A DNA stretch of 64,000 nt, taken from Paenibacillus alba. GTDB taxonomy: Bacteria > Bacillota > Bacilli > Paenibacillales > NBRC-103111. Shown here piece by piece: positions 24,530-33,573 of this stretch. The DNA lies in NCBI RefSeq assembly GCF_013204855.1, contig NZ_JABMKZ010000002.1, forward strand, positions 372,001 through 436,000, read 5' to 3'. The position numbers were made by a program, and so were the translations under genes. The first letter of the stretch is position 1. Each line of letters begins with the position of its first letter. The notes under the pieces were generated by a model. The model was not told where the DNA came from. It saw only the letters and a list, made by a program, of their open reading frames with translations, and did no database searches.

Positions 24530-25618
24530 TTAAACATGAACAGCATATTGTTGTCCCAGCAGCGCAGAAGCGCGATCTGCATCTTCTTGATTGCGGAACG
24601 AAAGACGCAGAACACCGGGAACATCTTCTCGGCTTTCAATAATTTGAATGTTGCTCAAATTAATCCGGGCATTCCCCAGCAGCGTCGTGATTTGACCAAT
24701 AATGCCTGGGTGATCGGGAATATCCACATAGATATCGAATAAGGATGTTATCATGCCTTTTCTACGCTCAGGCAGCTGGCTTCTGAACTCACCTGCCAAA
24801 CGGAACTGCTCGACAATGCCATCTCCGTCTCCGGATTCAAGAAGCTTAACAAACTGTGCAATCTCCAAGTTCCAATCCTTCAAAAGCTTGAGCAGCACTT
24901 CACGATTGTTAATCAGAATATCCCGCCAAATCATCGGCTCACTGGAGGCGATTCGGGTAATATCTCTGAATCCTCCGGCGGCCAGATTCTGATACAAGGG
25001 ATTGCTTGCGTTGTAGCCTCTGACTTGATTCACTAGAGCAACTGCAATGATATGCGGTAAATGACTGATTGCGCCTACGATATCATCATGCTCGCGCGCC
25101 TCAACTTGGACAATTTGAGCCTTTGTCGTTTTTAACAGCTCTGTCAGTCGATCAACTTCAGCTTGAGGAGTTCCTTCAGCCGGCGTCAATACATAGAAGG
25201 CATTCTCAAAGAGATGGGAAGAAGCTGCTTCTACGCCGTGACGCTCTGAACCAGCCATCGGGTGACCACCAATAAAGTAGACGCCTTCCTTCACGATCTT
25301 AGCCGAGCTTTCTGTAACGGAGGCTTTGGTACTGCCAACATCCGTAATGATACAACCCCGTTTAAGCGGAAGTTGTACCAACTGCTGAACATAATCCTCC
25401 AGCATCCCAACAGGCACACATAGAAAGATATAATCAGCATCTGCTACGGCCTCAGCCATACTTGTTGTCCCTATATCGACGACACCACGCTTAAGCAATT
25501 TCTCAACCGACTTCGGGTTCGGTGAATGACCGACGACGGTAAACTCTGGTTTTCCTTTATAGCAGAGGGCAAGTGATCCACCGATTAGCCCGACGCCGAA
25601 TATCGCAATTTTTGTCAT
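24530..25618 (-). CDS. tyrA: Prephenate dehydrogenase with C-terminal ACT domain
   Basis: NAD-dependent oxidative decarboxylation of prephenate to 4-hydroxyphenylpyruvate for tyrosine. IAIFGVGLIGGSLA is the N-terminal dinucleotide loop; GGHPMAGSERHGVEAA is the active-site His region; the last 75 residues form an ACT regulatory domain (YVDIPDHPGIIGQITTLLG). 362 residues. ATG at 25618 with AAAGG upstream. Last gene of the aromatic operon; aroA (EPSP synthase), which follows in B. subtilis, is absent here. Confidence 0.96.
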   Translation of the reverse strand: MTKIAIFGVGLIGGSLALCYKGKPEFTVVGHSPNPKSVEKLLKRGVVDIGTTSMAEAVADADYIFLCVPVGMLEDYVQQLVQLPLKRGCIITDVGSTKASVTESSAKIVKEGVYFIGGHPMAGSERHGVEAASSHLFENAFYVLTPAEGTPQAEVDRLTELLKTTKAQIVQVEAREHDDIVGAISHLPHIIAVALVNQVRGYNASNPLYQNLAAGGFRDITRIASSEPMIWRDILINNREVLLKLLKDWNLEIAQFVKLLESGDGDGIVEQFRLAGEFRSQLPERRKGMITSLFDIYVDIPDHPGIIGQITTLLGNARINLSNIQIIESREDVPGVLRLSFRNQEDADRASALLGQQYAVHV

Positions 25619-25641
25619 GAAATCAACCTTTATAATATGAA

Positions 25642-26742
25642 TTAGGCTTGAACAGCCACTTCAGCAAGAACTTCCTTCAGGGCTGCAATGAATTTCTCAT
25701 TCTGTTCGCGCGAGCCGATGGTTACCCGTATCGACGTTGGGAATCCAAGCATATGTCCTCCGCGAATAATAATGCCTCTGCGCAGCAGCCCATTGAATAC
25801 ATCTGCCGCAGGGCGCCCTACATTAACCATAATGAAGTTACCGTGCGCTGGGAAAGCATGCAGATCCAACTGAGCAAATTGCTCGTTTAAATATTGCAAC
25901 CCCGCTGTATTGGCTTCTCGGCAGCTTGTGATGAAGTCTTGATCTTTGACAGCAGCAAGAGCCGCTGCTTGAGCAAATCTCGAGGTATTAAACGGTTCCC
26001 GCACTTGGTTAATGGATCGAATCACATCGGGATGCCCGATTCCATAGCCCACACGGAGTGAAGCCAAGCCATAAATTTTGGAGAAAGTCCGTAAGGCAAT
26101 CACGTTGCGATACTGACCGATGAGCTCAATGCTATTCGGGAATTGTCCCGTTGTATTGTATTCACAGTAGGCTTCATCCAAAACCACTAATACATGAGCC
26201 GGAACCTTTGCTAAAAACGCTTTAATTTCCGCATCGGTATTCATGGTTCCCGTTGGGTTATTTGGATTGCAAATCCATACAATCTTCGTTTTGTCCGTTA
26301 TGGCAGCCAACATGCCGTCAAGATCATGAGTACCATCAATCAATGGAACCTCGATGGATACCGCTCCTTCAATCTCACAGTTGTGTTTGTACTGAGGGAA
26401 TGTATGGGAAGCCATAACCGTCTCGTCGCCTTGAACAAGGAAAGCCCTTGCCAGCATCAAGATAACCTCATCGGATCCCGCGCCAAAAATCAATTGATTC
26501 GTAGCCACTCCCAGCGATTGAGCAACAGCTTCAGACAGCTGAACAGCCCCGCCATCCGGGTACAGGCTGATATTGGCTATTTCTGCCTCTAGGGCTGCTT
26601 TCACATTGGGTGATGACCCAAAAGGATTTTCATTTGAAGCTAGTTTGATTACTTCTGTTAAGCCAAGTTCTCTTTTCACTTCTTCAATCGGTTTGCCTGG
26701 TTGATAAACAGGTAGATGCACAATCGTTTGTTTCGGTTTCAC
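25642..26742 (-). CDS. hisC: Histidinol-phosphate aminotransferase
   Basis: PLP aminotransferase of histidine synthesis; in Bacillus the same enzyme also transaminates aromatic keto acids, which explains its place between trpA and tyrA. IKLASNENPFGSSPNV is the N-terminal box, CNPNNPTGTM binds cofactor, and RTFSKIYGLASLRVGYGI carries the PLP Lys. 366 residues. GTG start at 26742 with GAGGTGA seven bases upstream. Confidence 0.96.
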   Translation of the reverse strand: MKPKQTIVHLPVYQPGKPIEEVKRELGLTEVIKLASNENPFGSSPNVKAALEAEIANISLYPDGGAVQLSEAVAQSLGVATNQLIFGAGSDEVILMLARAFLVQGDETVMASHTFPQYKHNCEIEGAVSIEVPLIDGTHDLDGMLAAITDKTKIVWICNPNNPTGTMNTDAEIKAFLAKVPAHVLVVLDEAYCEYNTTGQFPNSIELIGQYRNVIALRTFSKIYGLASLRVGYGIGHPDVIRSINQVREPFNTSRFAQAAALAAVKDQDFITSCREANTAGLQYLNEQFAQLDLHAFPAHGNFIMVNVGRPAADVFNGLLRRGIIIRGGHMLGFPTSIRVTIGSREQNEKFIAALKEVLAEVAVQA

Positions 26743-26761
26743 CGGTAAGTCACCTCGTCAA

Positions 26762-27577
26762 TTAGTTGTCCGAACCCTTTAATTTTCCCACAAAGTTGCG
26801 AATTTGCAAGAGCCCCTCGGGGTGTGCAGCATCGTTCTCAAAATGAGTCAAAGCATCCTCAATTGTACGCACAATCGCACTTCCTACAACAACGCCATCA
26901 CAGAGCTTCTCAAAGCGCTGAACTTGCTCGCGGTTCGATATGCCAAAGCCGACTACAATCGGCACTTGAGCAGCTTCTCTTACGGTCGCTAGGAAATCCT
27001 CAATGCCTCCAAAAAATTCTGCGCGCTCGCCTGTAACACCTAGGGATGACACACAGTAAACGAAGCCGCGAGCACCCGCTGCGATTCGTTTCACGCGTTC
27101 ATTCGAGGTTGGCGCAACAAGCGGAATCAAGTGAACGCCATGAGCTTCAGCAATGGCTCTCGTTTCGCTGTCTTCTTCCAGCGGAAGATCCGGAATAATA
27201 ATGCCGCTGATTTCATTCTCTTGCATCGTTTGGAAAATACGTTCAAGCCCGATTTGCAAAACCGGATTATAGTAAGTAAACAAAATGAAAGGCAGCTTTG
27301 AACCTCGTTCTCTAGCTTTGCGGGCAACTTCAATCACATCGAAGATGGATATTTTGCGTTTCAATGCACGCTCAGACGAACGTTGAATAACGGGACCATC
27401 CGCAAGCGGATCCGAATAAGGCACGCCCAACTCGATAAGATCAGCCCCAGCCCGCTCCATCTCTAGAATAAGCTCCAGCGAAGCTTCCAAAGATGGATCT
27501 CCAATCGTCAAGAAAGGAATCATAGCCGTTTCCCCGCGTTCCTTGAGCTCGGCAAATCGTTGATCAATACGGTTCAT
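26762..27577 (-). CDS. trpA: Tryptophan synthase alpha subunit
   Basis: Cleaves indole-3-glycerol phosphate to indole and glyceraldehyde-3-phosphate; partner of TrpB. TIM barrel with ADLIELGVPYSDPLADGPVIQ (catalytic Glu and Asp) and the phosphate loop VGFGISNREQV. 271 residues. ATG 27577, four bases before the trpB stop region ends, with GGGAGGG upstream. Confidence 0.97.
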   Translation of the reverse strand: MNRIDQRFAELKERGETAMIPFLTIGDPSLEASLELILEMERAGADLIELGVPYSDPLADGPVIQRSSERALKRKISIFDVIEVARKARERGSKLPFILFTYYNPVLQIGLERIFQTMQENEISGIIIPDLPLEEDSETRAIAEAHGVHLIPLVAPTSNERVKRIAAGARGFVYCVSSLGVTGERAEFFGGIEDFLATVREAAQVPIVVGFGISNREQVQRFEKLCDGVVVGSAIVRTIEDALTHFENDAAHPEGLLQIRNFVGKLKGSDN

Positions 27578-27580
27578 CGT

Positions 27581-28777
27581 CTAGTCCCTCCCTTTGTCGA
27601 GATAGCTCATAATGGATTCTACATCCTTATCGCCTCGGCCGGACAGACTCACGATAATGATTTCATCCTTCGACATGGTAGGAGCAAGCTTAAGTGTCTG
27701 GGCAATGGCATGAGCACTTTCCAAGGCTGGGATAATCCCCTCGGTGCGGCTCAACAGCTGAAGAGCATCTAAAGCTTCCTGGTCGGAAATTGGATAATAG
27801 GTCGCACGCTCAATATCTTTCAGATAGGAATGCTCAGGACCGATGCCGGGATAGTCCAGTCCTGCGGAGATCGAGTGAGCCGGAAGCACTTGGCCATACT
27901 CATCTTGCAGCAAATAACTGAGTGACCCTTGGAATACGCCTGGCGTGCCCTTCGTCATCGTTGCAGCATGCTCTTCGGTATGAATACCTCGGCCGGCCGC
28001 TTCCACGCCGATCAATTTGACCGATTCATCTTGGACAAACGGGTAGAAGATCCCCATCGCATTGCTGCCACCGCCAACACAGGCCACAACAGCATCAGGC
28101 AATCGGCCTTCTGTTTCAAGAATCTGTTCACGAGACTCATCGCCAATGACACGTTGAAAATCTCGCACCATCATTGGATAGGGATGAGGTCCTGTTACTG
28201 AACCCAAGATATAGTAAGTGTCCTGAACATTGCTAACCCAATAACGCAGCGTCTCATTACATGCGTCTTTCAGCGTACGTGTTCCTGAAGTAACAGGAAT
28301 AACTTCAGAACCTAACAGCTTCATACGGAAAACATTCAGCTGCTGACGTTTCGTGTCTTCCTCGCCCATGAATACTTTACACTCGAAGCCCATTAGCGCG
28401 GCAACCGTAGCAGAAGCAACGCCGTGCTGCCCTGCGCCAGTCTCGGCAATAATTTTCTTCTTGCCCATTCGTTTCGCGAGGACGGCTTGTCCGATGGTGT
28501 TATTGATTTTGTGAGCGCCTGTATGGTTCAAATCTTCTCTTTTCAGATAAATTTTGGCTCCGCCTAATAATTCGGTTAGACGTTCCGCGTAATACAGAGG
28601 CGTTGGACGGCCCGAATATTGCTTTTGCAAATAACGGATCTCGGCAATGAATTCAGGGTCATCTTTGTATTGGTTATAAGCTTCTTCAAGCTCACTAAGT
28701 GCATTCATCAATGTTTCCGGTACATAACGGCCGCCGAACTTGCCAAATCTGCCGTGCTGGTCAGGTACTTGCGTCAC
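27581..28777 (-). CDS. trpB: Tryptophan synthase beta subunit
   Basis: PLP enzyme joining indole and serine. [15 protein letters not shown] carries the PLP Lys; [10 protein letters not shown] and [12 protein letters not shown] (phosphate loop) follow. 398 residues. GTG start at 28777 overlaps the trpF stop by four bases (GTGA), so the two are translationally coupled. TrpB1-type sequence, the standard partner of TrpA. Confidence 0.97.
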   Translation of the reverse strand: MTQVPDQHGRFGKFGGRYVPETLMNALSELEEAYNQYKDDPEFIAEIRYLQKQYSGRPTPLYYAERLTELLGGAKIYLKREDLNHTGAHKINNTIGQAVLAKRMGKKKIIAETGAGQHGVASATVAALMGFECKVFMGEEDTKRQQLNVFRMKLLGSEVIPVTSGTRTLKDACNETLRYWVSNVQDTYYILGSVTGPHPYPMMVRDFQRVIGDESREQILETEGRLPDAVVACVGGGSNAMGIFYPFVQDESVKLIGVEAAGRGIHTEEHAATMTKGTPGVFQGSLSYLLQDEYGQVLPAHSISAGLDYPGIGPEHSYLKDIERATYYPISDQEALDALQLLSRTEGIIPALESAHAIAQTLKLAPTMSKDEIIIVSLSGRGDKDVESIMSYLDKGRD

Positions 28778-29472
28778 TTTTGAGTCACCCTTTCCACAAA
28801 TGCGGTAATTTTCGCAATATCTTTCACGCCTTCTGTCTCAACACCGCTGGAAACATCCACACCATCGGGTTGATAGGCTGTCACTAACTCATTCACGTTA
28901 TCAGGCTGCAGACCGCCTGCTACCAGCAGCTGTACGCCAGCGAAGCGAGCCCACTCTTGGTACACAGGAATACAATCCCAAGCAAACGTCTTGCCTGAAC
29001 CACCGCCATAGACCGGATCAAACGTATCCAGAAGTACGGCATCTACAGTCCCTTTGTAAGGGTCAAGCTGGGCGCTAACTTCATCAAGTGAAGGCACCTT
29101 ATGATCTGATTTGGAAATCGACACTGACTTAAACACTTTCACCTGAAAATGCTCACGCACAAAGCGGCAGAATTCCGGTGTCTCCTGGCTATGCAATTGA
29201 ACAACATCCAAAGGAGCCACAGCCAGAACTTGCTTCAATTGCTCTTCCGTCGGGTTAACAAACACACCTACGGTCAGCGGGACCGCAATGCCGTTCTTCT
29301 CTTCCGATTTCAGGAAAGCAATCAGCTCGCCCGCCTTCTCCGGCGTTACTTGTCGCTTGCTTGGAGCAAAAACAAAGCCGATATGATCTATCGGCAAATG
29401 CACGATTGATTTTAACACTTCAACGCTTTGAAGTCCACAAATTTTTACCGTAGGAGCCGTCTTCGCAGCCAT
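28774..29472 (-). CDS. trpF: Phosphoribosylanthranilate isomerase
   Basis: Amadori rearrangement of phosphoribosylanthranilate in tryptophan synthesis. KICGLQSVE near the N-terminus has the catalytic Cys, [10 protein letters not shown] the catalytic Asp, and [11 protein letters not shown] the phosphate site. 232 residues. ATG 29472 with GAGGCG six bases upstream. Overlaps trpB. Confidence 0.96.
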   Translation of the reverse strand: MAAKTAPTVKICGLQSVEVLKSIVHLPIDHIGFVFAPSKRQVTPEKAGELIAFLKSEEKNGIAVPLTVGVFVNPTEEQLKQVLAVAPLDVVQLHSQETPEFCRFVREHFQVKVFKSVSISKSDHKVPSLDEVSAQLDPYKGTVDAVLLDTFDPVYGGGSGKTFAWDCIPVYQEWARFAGVQLLVAGGLQPDNVNELVTAYQPDGVDVSSGVETEGVKDIAKITAFVERVTQK

Positions 29473-29504
29473 TCCATTCGCCTCTTTCTACTGCAGGTTG
29501 TCGT

Positions 29505-30290
29505 TTAAATGCGCGCGCCCATCAGATCATGAACAGCCTGTTCAACGCTCGGTTGGCGCATGAAATGTTCGCCGATGAGTACGGCCTTCGAGCCGATTTG
29601 TTGTAAATAAGCCATATCCTGTATGGATGAAATGCCGCTTTCGCTAACAACCGTTTTACCAGCAGGAATGTATTGTATCAATTCTTCCGTCGTCCGCAGG
29701 TCCGTAACGAAAGTCTTCAGGTTGCGGTTATTCACGCCAATCAATTGCGTATCCAATTCGAGAGCACGCTCCAGCTCTTCACGATCATGTACTTCAACTA
29801 GCGCGTCCAGTCCCAGATCACTCGCCAATTGCAAATACTGTTTCATTTGTTCCGTGGTCAATATAGCCGCAATCAGCAAGATGGCATCTGCCCCCAGCAA
29901 TCGGGCTTCATAAATTTGTTTCGGATCAATGGTGAAATCCTTCCGCAGCAGTGGCACATTTACCGCACCGCGGACAGCTTGCAAGTAAGCATTGCTCCCT
30001 TGGAAGTACTGCACATCCGTTAGTACGGATATACAATCGGCACCCGCTTGCTCATACGATTTGGCCAAAAGAACCGGATCGAAATCTTCGCGAATCAATC
30101 CTTTGGAAGGAGAAGCCTTCTTCACCTCTGCAATAAGGCCCATAGCCCGTTTATTGCGCACTGTCAACGCTTGTTCAAAGCCTAGGCAAGGAGGAAGCGC
30201 AGCGATGAGCTTCTCTGCTTCCTTGATTGAAAAATGGCTCATCGCTTCTACTTCGGCTAATTTCGTAGCTACAATTTTATCAAGAAACAT
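29505..30290 (-). CDS. trpC: Indole-3-glycerol-phosphate synthase
   Basis: Ring closure to indole-glycerol phosphate. IAEVKKASPSKGLI (catalytic Lys), VPLLRKDFTIDPKQIYEA, LVEVHDREELE, IGVNNRNLKTF and VSESGI are the barrel motifs. 261 residues. ATG 30290, overlapping the trpD 3' end by 11 bases, with AGGAG inside trpD. Confidence 0.97.
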   Translation of the reverse strand: MFLDKIVATKLAEVEAMSHFSIKEAEKLIAALPPCLGFEQALTVRNKRAMGLIAEVKKASPSKGLIREDFDPVLLAKSYEQAGADCISVLTDVQYFQGSNAYLQAVRGAVNVPLLRKDFTIDPKQIYEARLLGADAILLIAAILTTEQMKQYLQLASDLGLDALVEVHDREELERALELDTQLIGVNNRNLKTFVTDLRTTEELIQYIPAGKTVVSESGISSIQDMAYLQQIGSKAVLIGEHFMRQPSVEQAVHDLMGARI

Positions 30291-31320
30291 GGCATAGTTC
30301 TCCTGTATATTGGATTAAATCATTCAACTTCTGTTCTGCGCGTCCTGAATCAATTACATCCGCCGCCAGCTTTACGCCTTGCTGCATCGTGCCAACATGC
30401 CCTGTTACGTAGAAGCACGCGGCTGCATTAGCCAACACGATATCGCGATGGGGCCCTTTTTCTCCGGCAAAAATATGACGAATGATCTCTGCATTCAGCA
30501 GGGCATCTCCGCCCGCTACATCTTTGATGCTGTGTGCCCGCAGTCCCAGATCATCTGGCGTAATGGTATAGGTCGTAATCGTGTCCGCTTTCAACTCCGT
30601 CACTTTGGTTGGTGCCGAAATACTGAATTCGTCCAAACCGTCCTCGCTCGCTACAACGAGTGCACGTTTCAAGCCTAGCGCTTGCAACGCTTGCGCAATC
30701 AGCTCTGTCTTCGTCCTGTCAAACACGCCAAGCACTTGACGGTCTGCTCCAGCCGGATTCGTTAACGGACCCAACAAGTTGAATACCGTTCGAAAGCCTA
30801 ATTCACGGCGCGGCGCAGCAACATGCTTCATCGATTGATGATACGTTTGGGCAAACATGAAGCAGATGCCCGTTTTGTCCAAGCATTTGGCTGCTTGCTC
30901 CCCGCTTAGCGTTATCTTCACGCCAAGAGCTTCCAGCACATCAGCGCTGCCGCTTTTGCTCGACATCGCCCGGTTCCCATGCTTCGCTACCCGAATACCA
31001 CCCGCAGAAGCGACGATCGCCGCCGTTGTAGAGATGTTGAAGGTTTCCGCACCATCTCCCCCTGTTCCGCACGTATCCAGCAGATCGCTTTGCAGCACAT
31101 TGACTTGCATCGCCTTGCTGCGCATCGTTTCCGCGAAGCCGGTGATTTCTTCCAGCGTTTCGCCTTTAATTCGAAGTCCTGTCAATAAGCTCCCGATTTG
31201 TGCGGGTGTAGCTGCACCTTCCATAATTTCGGACATCACGCTGCGTGCTTCCTCGCGGGACAGATGGCCTCCGCTAATTACTTTGCCAATCGCTTGCTGT
31301 ATATGAATAAGTCCACTCAT
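30280..31320 (-). CDS. trpD: Anthranilate phosphoribosyltransferase
   Basis: Adds phosphoribose from PRPP to anthranilate. DTCGTGGDGAETFNIST is the PRPP loop, KHGNRAMSSKSGSADVLEALG the second site, and DGLDEFS the metal site. 346 residues. ATG 31320 with AGGAGG eight to ten bases upstream. No trpG lies between trpE and trpD; the glutamine amidotransferase must be encoded elsewhere, as in B. subtilis (pabA). Confidence 0.97.
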   Translation of the reverse strand: MSGLIHIQQAIGKVISGGHLSREEARSVMSEIMEGAATPAQIGSLLTGLRIKGETLEEITGFAETMRSKAMQVNVLQSDLLDTCGTGGDGAETFNISTTAAIVASAGGIRVAKHGNRAMSSKSGSADVLEALGVKITLSGEQAAKCLDKTGICFMFAQTYHQSMKHVAAPRRELGFRTVFNLLGPLTNPAGADRQVLGVFDRTKTELIAQALQALGLKRALVVASEDGLDEFSISAPTKVTELKADTITTYTITPDDLGLRAHSIKDVAGGDALLNAEIIRHIFAGEKGPHRDIVLANAAACFYVTGHVGTMQQGVKLAADVIDSGRAEQKLNDLIQYTGELCHVS

Positions 31321-31349
31321 GACTCTAATCCTCCTATGCGTCTACTCCC

Positions 31350-32897
31350 TTAAGAGCTAACAAAGTAATCTTTGTTAATATCACTAATCGGTCTTGGTTC
31401 CGGGCTAAACATGGCCTCAGCCATTCGAATCGATTTCAGCAAGGCTGTCGCTTTATTGATCGTTTCCTGATACTCGCTTTCAGGTACGGAGTCCCACACA
31501 ATGCCAGCTCCTGCTTGAACGTAAGCTTTGCCTTTTTTGAAAACAATCGTACGAATGGTTATGCAAGTGTCCATATTCCCGGAAAAGCCAAGGTAACCAA
31601 TCGCTCCCGCATAAGATCCGCGAGATTCCGGCTCCAATTCAGCAATAATCTCCATAGCTCTCAGCTTCGGAGCGCCAGACACCGTTCCAGCAGGCATACA
31701 GGAGAGAAAAGCATCGAAGAAGTCTTTATCTTTGGCAATTTTCCCCGTAACGTTAGAAACAATGTGCATGACATGAGAATAACGCTCGATCTCCATAAAC
31801 GTATCGCATTTCACTGTCCCGAATTCCGATACTTTGCCGATATCGTTGCGACCTAGGTCAACCAGCATTAAATGTTCAGCGCGCTCTTTCTCATCGGCCA
31901 GAAGCTCTTTCTCCAGCGCCAAGTCCTCCTCGGGCGTTTTCCCTCTTGGTCTTGTGCCTGCGATAGGCCGCGTCTCCACTTTCTCCTCCTCCACTCGCAC
32001 CAGCAGCTCAGGAGAGGTTCCGACAACGACTTCATCGTCCATTTTGAGCACATACATATATGGCGAAGGATTCATTGTCCTCAGTACGCGATAGACCTGA
32101 AGAGGCGACGCCGTAGTTTCCATCTCGAATCGTTGAGACAATACAACTTGGAATATATCGCCGGCGCGAATGTATTCTTTGGCTTTATTCACGTTGGCGA
32201 TGTACTTTTCCTTCGTAATGTTGGAGCGAATCTCACCAAGTTCCGGCTCGGATACGATCGGATTGTGCGTCATCGTTTCTGAACCCAGCGGACGTTTGAT
32301 TTTCTCAATCGTCGCATCAATTTTGGCGCACGTCGCTTGATAAGCTTTGACGATATCAGCGTCTGTCGCAAATGGAGGGACATGCACATTGGCAATCACT
32401 TTAATTTGTTGTTTGAAATGGTCGAATGCAATAACTTGATCGCAGAACATAAACTGGATATCGTTCATTTGCAAATCATCAATTTGATGGGCAGACAGCT
32501 TTTCGTAGTATTGCAATAAATCATAGCCGAAAAATCCAACAGCACCGCCAGTAAAACGAGGCAAATCGGCAAGTTGAGGACTGGAATACGTACGAAGATA
32601 AGCTTTCAATACTTCAATTGGCTTCTCATCCAACACTTTATTTTCCGTTTGGGTTTCCACCATCGTTTTTCCATGTTTCGCCTTAATCATTAAGAAAGGA
32701 TCGCTGCCGATGAAGGAATACCGCGCCCATTTCACACCACCCTCTACACTTTCCAGCAGAAAGGCGCGCGGCTCTTGATAGAGATGTTGAAATACACGTA
32801 TAGGTGTTTCCGTATCCGCTAATAAATGACGCACAACAGGAATGAGATTATAATCTTTGGCCAAACGAATAACTTCTTGAATTTCCGGTGTATACAT
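31350..32897 (-). CDS. trpE: Anthranilate synthase component I
   Basis: Makes anthranilate from chorismate. N-terminal LLESVEGG carries the Ser involved in tryptophan feedback; the C-terminal chorismate domain has PSPYMYVLKM, RPIAGTRPRG, EHLMLVDLGRNDIG, VSGAPKLRAMEII and GGIVWDS-like AGIVWDSVPESEYQET. 515 residues. ATG 32897 with GAGAGGGG upstream. First gene beyond the TRAP-type attenuator. Confidence 0.97.
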   Translation of the reverse strand: MYTPEIQEVIRLAKDYNLIPVVRHLLADTETPIRVFQHLYQEPRAFLLESVEGGVKWARYSFIGSDPFLMIKAKHGKTMVETQTENKVLDEKPIEVLKAYLRTYSSPQLADLPRFTGGAVGFFGYDLLQYYEKLSAHQIDDLQMNDIQFMFCDQVIAFDHFKQQIKVIANVHVPPFATDADIVKAYQATCAKIDATIEKIKRPLGSETMTHNPIVSEPELGEIRSNITKEKYIANVNKAKEYIRAGDIFQVVLSQRFEMETTASPLQVYRVLRTMNPSPYMYVLKMDDEVVVGTSPELLVRVEEEKVETRPIAGTRPRGKTPEEDLALEKELLADEKERAEHLMLVDLGRNDIGKVSEFGTVKCDTFMEIERYSHVMHIVSNVTGKIAKDKDFFDAFLSCMPAGTVSGAPKLRAMEIIAELEPESRGSYAGAIGYLGFSGNMDTCITIRTIVFKKGKAYVQAGAGIVWDSVPESEYQETINKATALLKSIRMAEAMFSPEPRPISDINKDYFVSS

Positions 32898-32963
32898 GGA
32901 AACATCCCCTCTCAGCTTGCGAGCATCTCGTCAGTGCGGTGCTCAAAACTCTATTATGAATAC

Positions 32964-32990
32964 AAAAAAACCTCTACAGAAGTAGAGGTT
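32964..32990 (-). terminator. Attenuator terminator upstream of trpE
   Basis: Stem CCTCTAC / GTAGAGG around a four-base loop with seven T on the minus strand, ending 66 bases before the trpE ATG. The 5' arm CTCTACTT can instead pair with AAGTAGAG at 33150-33157 in the triplet-repeat array, forming an antiterminator. Confidence 0.9.
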
Positions 32991-33109
32991 GACTTTAGTT
33001 ACAGTAGAAGATCAAGACGAATACGAAAAAAGAAGACATCGGTATGTATGAAGAAATAAACGGCTCCCTAAGAGTCGTACCTTACATACACCAACCTATG
33101 TTGCCTTTT

Positions 33110-33172
33110 CTCAGCTCATCTGCACTCAGCTCTACTCGACTAAACTCTGCTCTACTTGCCTAAACTCATCTA
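33110..33172 (-). promoter_or_regulatory. TRAP-binding site: 13 NAG triplets at an exact five-base period
   Basis: Read on the minus strand, triplets UAG, GAG, UAG, AAG, GAG, GAG, UAG, GAG, GAG, GAG, CAG, GAG, GAG follow each other with two-base spacers throughout (63 bases). Eleven of the 13 are GAG or UAG, the number bound by the 11-subunit TRAP ring. TRAP itself is encoded by mtrB at 43536. Bound TRAP would mask AAGUAGAG (33150-33157), so the terminator at 32964 forms and trp is off in excess tryptophan. Mechanism is known for B. subtilis; applied here by sequence. Confidence 0.9.
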
Positions 33173-33177
33173 ATTCC

Positions 33178-33207
33178 ACTATACTACCGGGTTGCTTCAT
33201 TTGTCAA
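33178..33207 (-). promoter_or_regulatory. Internal trp promoter in the 3' end of aroH
   Basis: TTGACA (33202-33207), 18-base spacer, TATAGT (33178-33183), minus strand. The -35 lies within the last aroH codons. Transcription would begin just before the first NAG triplet, as in the B. subtilis trp operon. Confidence 0.8.
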
Positions 33208-33570
33208 TTTAACAATATCAGGTCTTAACGCTTTCGCTTCTTTCAAATAAACATGATTGATTTCGGCTTGGGTTTTGGTTGTGTTGACCTGAACCATTAA
33301 TCGAATACATTTGGGAAGTGAATTTTCTACCGGCACTTCCAAAGAACACATAAGCGGCACAAGCTCCCAACCAGCCAAAGTGCGAATCGCACGCGCCGGG
33401 AAGGTAGCTGTAATATCCTCAGTCACTGTAATGAATACGGAACATATATCTTCCGGATGAAAATCATTTGCTTCTACAATCGCACGAAGCAAATCGCCTG
33501 TTGCGGTTAAAATTTCTTCTGCCTCATTGTGCGCAACCGTCGTTGCACCACGAATTCCCCTTAAGAACAT
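33184..33570 (-). CDS. aroH: Chorismate mutase, AroH (monofunctional trimeric) type
   Basis: Rearranges chorismate to prephenate for tyrosine and phenylalanine. FLRGIRGATTVAHNEAEEIL and ARAIRTLAGWELVPLMC are typical of the trimeric pseudo-barrel class; Arg7, Glu and Arg90-region residues are kept. 128 residues (127 in B. subtilis). ATG 33570 with AGAGGAG upstream, just after aroB. Its 3' end carries the trp promoter. Confidence 0.96.
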   Translation of the reverse strand: MFLRGIRGATTVAHNEAEEILTATGDLLRAIVEANDFHPEDICSVFITVTEDITATFPARAIRTLAGWELVPLMCSLEVPVENSLPKCIRLMVQVNTTKTQAEINHVYLKEAKALRPDIVKLTNEATR

Positions 33571-33573
33571 TGG

